A DNA stretch of 7,720 nt from Pseudomonadota bacterium. Its GTDB lineage: Bacteria; Pseudomonadota; Alphaproteobacteria; Rhizobiales; Xanthobacteraceae. Positions 6,329 to 7,720 of this stretch are shown piece after piece; the first letter of the stretch is position 1; each line of letters begins with the position of its first letter. A program made the translations under genes and the position numbers. The notes under the pieces are model-generated. The model was not told where the DNA came from. It searched no databases and saw only the letters and a list, made by a program, of their open reading frames with translations. The stretch covers positions 1-7,720 of the forward strand of contig JAJYAH010000311.1 of NCBI GenBank assembly GCA_021779635.1. The letters are read 5' to 3'.

Positions 6329-7216
6329 TTAAATTCGACGCGCCCTGACGATATCAAGCAGCGCCTGCGCCGCCTGACTTTGATACCGCTCCTTGTGGCG
6401 GACAACATGGAATTCGCGGTCGGGTAAGGCGACGCCAGTTTCGTACAGCAGACCTGCTTCGATACCTGCCGCGACGACGGTCGCCGAGAGTGCTGTTGCG
6501 CCCATTCCAGCCTCGACTGCTGACCTCACAGCCTCATTGGAAGGCAACTCGAGCGCTATAGAGAGCTTTGTGGGATCCACTTTTTTCAAGCGCAGCGCCT
6601 CTTCAAACTCTGATCGAGTGCCAGACCCGGGTTCGCGGAGCACCCACTCCGTGTCACACAGATCGTCGAACGTAACGCGCTTGCGTTGTGACCAAGGATG
6701 TTCGTGGCCCACGACGACGATCATTTGATCACGCGCGATCGACTCGCTTGCGAGCCACGGGTCTTCGATATGTCCTTCTATGAAGCCGAGTTCGCTAGTA
6801 CCTTCACGCACGAATCCAGCTACCTGCAACGTATTGCCGATGATCAGCTTCACGTGGACGCCCGGATGCGCCCGACGAAAGGCCACCAGATAACGTGCGA
6901 GCCAGTAGCTGGCAATGGTCTGGCTGGCCGCTACCGACAAAGTGCCTCGCTTGAGGCTACCCAATTCCGATAGTAACAGCTCGGCCGCTTCCGCGCGGCC
7001 GAGGACAGTGCAAGCCTCCTTGAGGAAAAGCGTACCAGCTTCGGTAAGCTCGATCCTCCGGCCGACACGATGGAACAATTTTGCCCCGTACCGCGCCTCT
7101 AGGGCCGCGACATGGGCGCTCACGGCCGATTGCGCCAGGTTCAGCGCCTCTGCGGCCCGCGTGACATGCTGCCGCTCGGCAACGGCCACAAAGACTCGCA
7201 GTTGCTCTAATGTCAT
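6329..7216 (-). CDS. LysR-family transcriptional regulator, CysL-like
   Basis: At 295 residues this is normal LysR length. Residues 1-60 are the winged helix-turn-helix: MTLEQLRVFVAVAERQHVTRAAEALNLAQSAVSAHVAALE in consecutive pieces, then AKLFHRVGRRIELTEAG. A linker helix follows, then the effector domain from about residue 92 (GTLSVAASQTIASYWLARYL), with LIIGNTLQVAGFVREGTSELGFIEG at 125-148 and WVLREPGSGTR at 191-201. The GNT and REPGSGTR motifs are typical of the CysL/CbbR-like branch, whose members often control sulfur or C1/carbon metabolism. It probably regulates the three sulfur genes downstream, but unlike most LysR genes it lies codirectional rather than divergent. No clear Shine-Dalgarno precedes the ATG at 7216. 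An 8-base palindrome (TTGCGCAA, 7217-7224) directly abuts the start codon and may serve autoregulation. The ligand is unknown. Confidence 0.93.
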   Translation of the reverse strand: MTLEQLRVFVAVAERQHVTRAAEALNLAQSAVSAHVAALEARYGAKLFHRVGRRIELTEAGTLFLKEACTVLGRAEAAELLLSELGSLKRGTLSVAASQTIASYWLARYLVAFRRAHPGVHVKLIIGNTLQVAGFVREGTSELGFIEGHIEDPWLASESIARDQMIVVVGHEHPWSQRKRVTFDDLCDTEWVLREPGSGTRSEFEEALRLKKVDPTKLSIALELPSNEAVRSAVEAGMGATALSATVVAAGIEAGLLYETGVALPDREFHVVRHKERYQSQAAQALLDIVRARRI

Positions 7217-7270
7217 TTGCGCAATATCGCACCCAATTCTTGCGGTGCCTAGACGGCATCCGCTTTGCAG

Positions 7271-7625
7271 TCAGACGGGATCAACCCGGTAATGAGGGAA
7301 AGACGGCAAGCGGGCTATTCCGGCCTCCGCAGCACGAAAGAACGCCGGTACGTCGGCCCCTATGAGCAGAAAACCAAATGCGTTGGCAGCCGTTGGTCCG
7401 AGGGCGAGCCCAGCCAGATGACGCCGTGTCGCGTTGGGGCAACAGGTGCGAGAGCAGCCGAAGTCCGAGGATGACCGGCACCCGGAATGCAAGCAAGCCG
7501 TTGACGATCGTCGCAAGGCCCATGAGAATGGCGCCGAAAAATGCCGACAAGACAGAATGCTTGAAAATGAGCTTCGCTTTCTGCGATGGGCGGGCAGGCG
7601 CTGACGCCTTCAGTACGGTACTCTC
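7271..7625 (-). pseudogene. possible frameshifted small membrane protein
   Basis: Two overlapping minus-strand frames read together as one plausible membrane protein. The first is open from 7625, with a TTG at 7550, and encodes KHSVLSAFFGAILMGLATIV, NGLLAF, then VPVILGLRLLSHLLPQRD, after which it turns Arg/Cys/Trp-rich. The second takes over near 7430-7445 with RHLAGLALGPTAANAFGFLL, IGADVPAFFRAAEAG, and ends at 7271. A single-base shift would join them. No ATG start is visible in the first frame, which fits decay. I cannot name the family. It lies 54 bases upstream of the lysR start in the same direction. The alternative is that neither frame was ever coding; the overlapping + strand open frame reaching the right edge has an Arg/Ser-rich shadow composition. 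Confidence 0.35.
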
Positions 7626-7720
7626 TCAGCTCGGTGCCGCCCGGAATGTGGTTGGGATGCGAGGTGCGATCTCCAGCAACGTGAAGCTATCTGATCATGC
7701 GGTGGGGTCAATTCGTTGAT

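Noticed and set aside
7378..7719. + strand open frame of 113 codons running to the right edge
   Set aside because: It is Arg/Ser-rich with no motif, and lies opposite the more protein-like minus-strand frames.
7690..7720. Right-edge sequence as an insertion-sequence end (minus strand reads TTGACCCCACC)
   Set aside because: The word looked vaguely familiar from transposon-flanking DNA, but there is no second end, target duplication or transposase in the window.
1..7720. CRISPR array, tRNA, rRNA or tandem repeats
   Set aside because: I saw no regularly spaced repeats and no tRNA-like cloverleaf on either strand.

Overview
The window looks like chromosome of an alphaproteobacterium, probably of the Bradyrhizobium/Rhodopseudomonas type. 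This is inferred from moderate-to-high GC, GC-rich coding frames, the style of the c-di-GMP protein and of a small two-cysteine exported protein, and the gene mix; no RNA gene or marker confirms the taxon.

Layout, left to right. (1) Positions 2-1240, + strand: the 3' part of a GGDEF-EAL protein, cut by the window edge, with a degenerate cyclase site and a complete-looking EAL phosphodiesterase site. (2) Positions 1258-1962, - strand, converging on it: a membrane-anchored Sel1-repeat protein. (3) Positions 2171-2518, - strand: a small exported protein with two cysteines and no assigned function. (4) Positions 2519-3256: about 740 bases with no convincing gene, but with a suspiciously long open frame and a scrap resembling a response-regulator N-terminus. 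(5) Positions 3257-7216, all on the - strand: the centre of the window, read in the order lysR (CysL-like), a DsrE-like exported protein, a ModA-like periplasmic binding protein, then a fused DoxD-DoxA thiosulfate:quinone oxidoreductase subunit. (6) Positions 7271-7625, - strand: what looks like a frameshifted small membrane-protein gene. The remainder to the right edge holds nothing I recognise.

The central block reads as an inorganic-sulfur module. The three structural genes are 10 and 28 bases apart and almost certainly form one operon. DoxDA would pass electrons from thiosulfate (or a related sulfur anion) to the quinone pool. The DsrE-like protein has one cysteine at the position used for sulfur carriage in that superfamily, and carries an export signal. 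The binding protein has no permease or ATPase beside it, so it may present or sense a sulfur anion in the periplasm. The LysR protein carries a CysL-type effector domain and lies upstream in the same direction; the 139-base gap after it contains two palindromes and a hairpin that buries the ribosome-binding site of the first structural gene. The family assignments rest on motifs I can read. The shared pathway, and the export of the DsrE-like protein, are inference.
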